From the NCBI GenBank assembly GCA_046541515.1, contig JBKHDD010000234.1:1-6582 (forward strand): a stretch of DNA of 6,582 nt, in the 5' to 3' direction. The stretch comes from CAYFVR01 sp046541515 (GTDB lineage Bacteria; Desulfobacterota; Desulfobacteria; Desulfobacterales; Desulfococcaceae). How positions within the stretch are numbered: the stretch's first letter is position 1; each line of letters opens with the position of its first letter. The position numbers and the translations under genes were made by a program. The notes under the pieces were generated by a model. It did no database searches. It worked only from the letters and a program-made list of their open reading frames with translations, and was not told the DNA's origin. This document shows, one piece after another, positions 6,214 through 6,582 of this stretch.

Positions 6214-6582
6214 GTTTGATCGTGGGCATCGACCTAGGCACCACCAATTCCGAAATCGCCCGAATCCGCGACGGCCGGCCCGAAATCATCCCGGTGGACG
6301 GGGAACCCACCATGCCCTCCTGCGTTGGATTGGATTCCGAAGGCCGGATTCAGGTGGGCCGGGTGGCCAAAAACCAGATGGCGGCGGTCCCGGAGAACAC
6401 CATCCTTTCCATCAAACGAAAAATGGGGGAAAACACCACCGTCCCCCTGGGCGACCAGACGCTTTCCCCAGAGGAAATTTCCGCCCTGATCCTCGGCAAG
6501 CTCAAAGCGGCGGCGGAAGAATTCGCGGGCGAGCCGGTCGCCGAGGCCGTCATCACCGTCCCCGCCTATTTCGACGACGCCC
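6210..6582 (+). CDS. Hsp70 family chaperone, N-terminal part (runs off the window)
   Basis: The first 124 codons of an Hsp70 ATPase domain are present and the gene continues past the window. GIDLGTTNS (6-14) is the Hsp70 signature 1 and phosphate-binding loop, numbered as in E. coli DnaK. ENTILSIKRKMG (62-73) places Lys69 at the position of E. coli catalytic Lys70. EAVITVPAYFDDA (112-124) is the conserved strand before the next helix. Between KRKMG and LSPEEIS there are only 11 residues against about 35 in E. coli DnaK, so the segment typical of proteobacterial DnaK is absent. EPTMPSCV (32-39) replaces the usual D-R-T-T-P-S. Together these suggest a specialised Hsp70, not the housekeeping DnaK. 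The ATG at 6210 has AGGAG six bases upstream, inside grpE, and overlaps the grpE stop (ATGA). The substrate-binding domain cannot be seen, so an Hsp70-like protein with another C-terminus is not excluded. Confidence 0.95.
   Translation, partial: MSLIVGIDLGTTNSEIARIRDGRPEIIPVDGEPTMPSCVGLDSEGRIQVGRVAKNQMAAVPENTILSIKRKMGENTTVPLGDQTLSPEEISALILGKLKAAAEEFAGEPVAEAVITVPAYFDDA

Overview
The window reads as ordinary chromosomal DNA from a GC-rich bacterium (about 60% GC by eye). The compact PanC and MetK, and a divergent J/GrpE/Hsp70 cluster beside a lysine-headed TPR-like protein, remind me of Desulfobacterota (the former Deltaproteobacteria). That placement is an inference from family resemblance. 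No RNA genes, CRISPR array, insertion sequence or phage-like gene was seen.

Left part (positions 1-2177, minus strand): two housekeeping genes in the order panC then metK, 82 bases apart and probably one transcript. PanC makes pantothenate, the precursor of coenzyme A. MetK makes S-adenosylmethionine. Both are complete and carry their catalytic motifs. A hairpin beyond the metK stop may end the transcript.

Middle (2178-2397): a 220-base divergent promoter region. A fair -35/-10 pair faces panC and a weaker one faces the rightward gene. Each -35 overlaps a copy of the 9-mer CAATTGTCC.

Right part (2398-6582, plus strand): an 827-residue helical-repeat (TPR-like) protein with a poly-lysine start and a poly-aspartate tract near its end. 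After it come a 101-residue J-domain-like protein, a GrpE-family nucleotide exchange factor, and the first 124 codons of an Hsp70 that runs off the window. The last two genes overlap by 4 bases. The cluster looks like a dedicated, non-canonical Hsp70 chaperone set. The J protein has PPE where the Hsp70-activating HPD tripeptide should be. The Hsp70 is the short form, without the roughly two-dozen-residue segment found in the N-terminal region of E. coli-type DnaK. The J and GrpE genes are each preceded by a very short reading frame whose stop overlaps a start codon, which suggests translational coupling. The most interesting possibility is an accessory chaperone system with an atypical co-chaperone and a large TPR-like partner. 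The sequence gives no direct evidence of its client or trigger.
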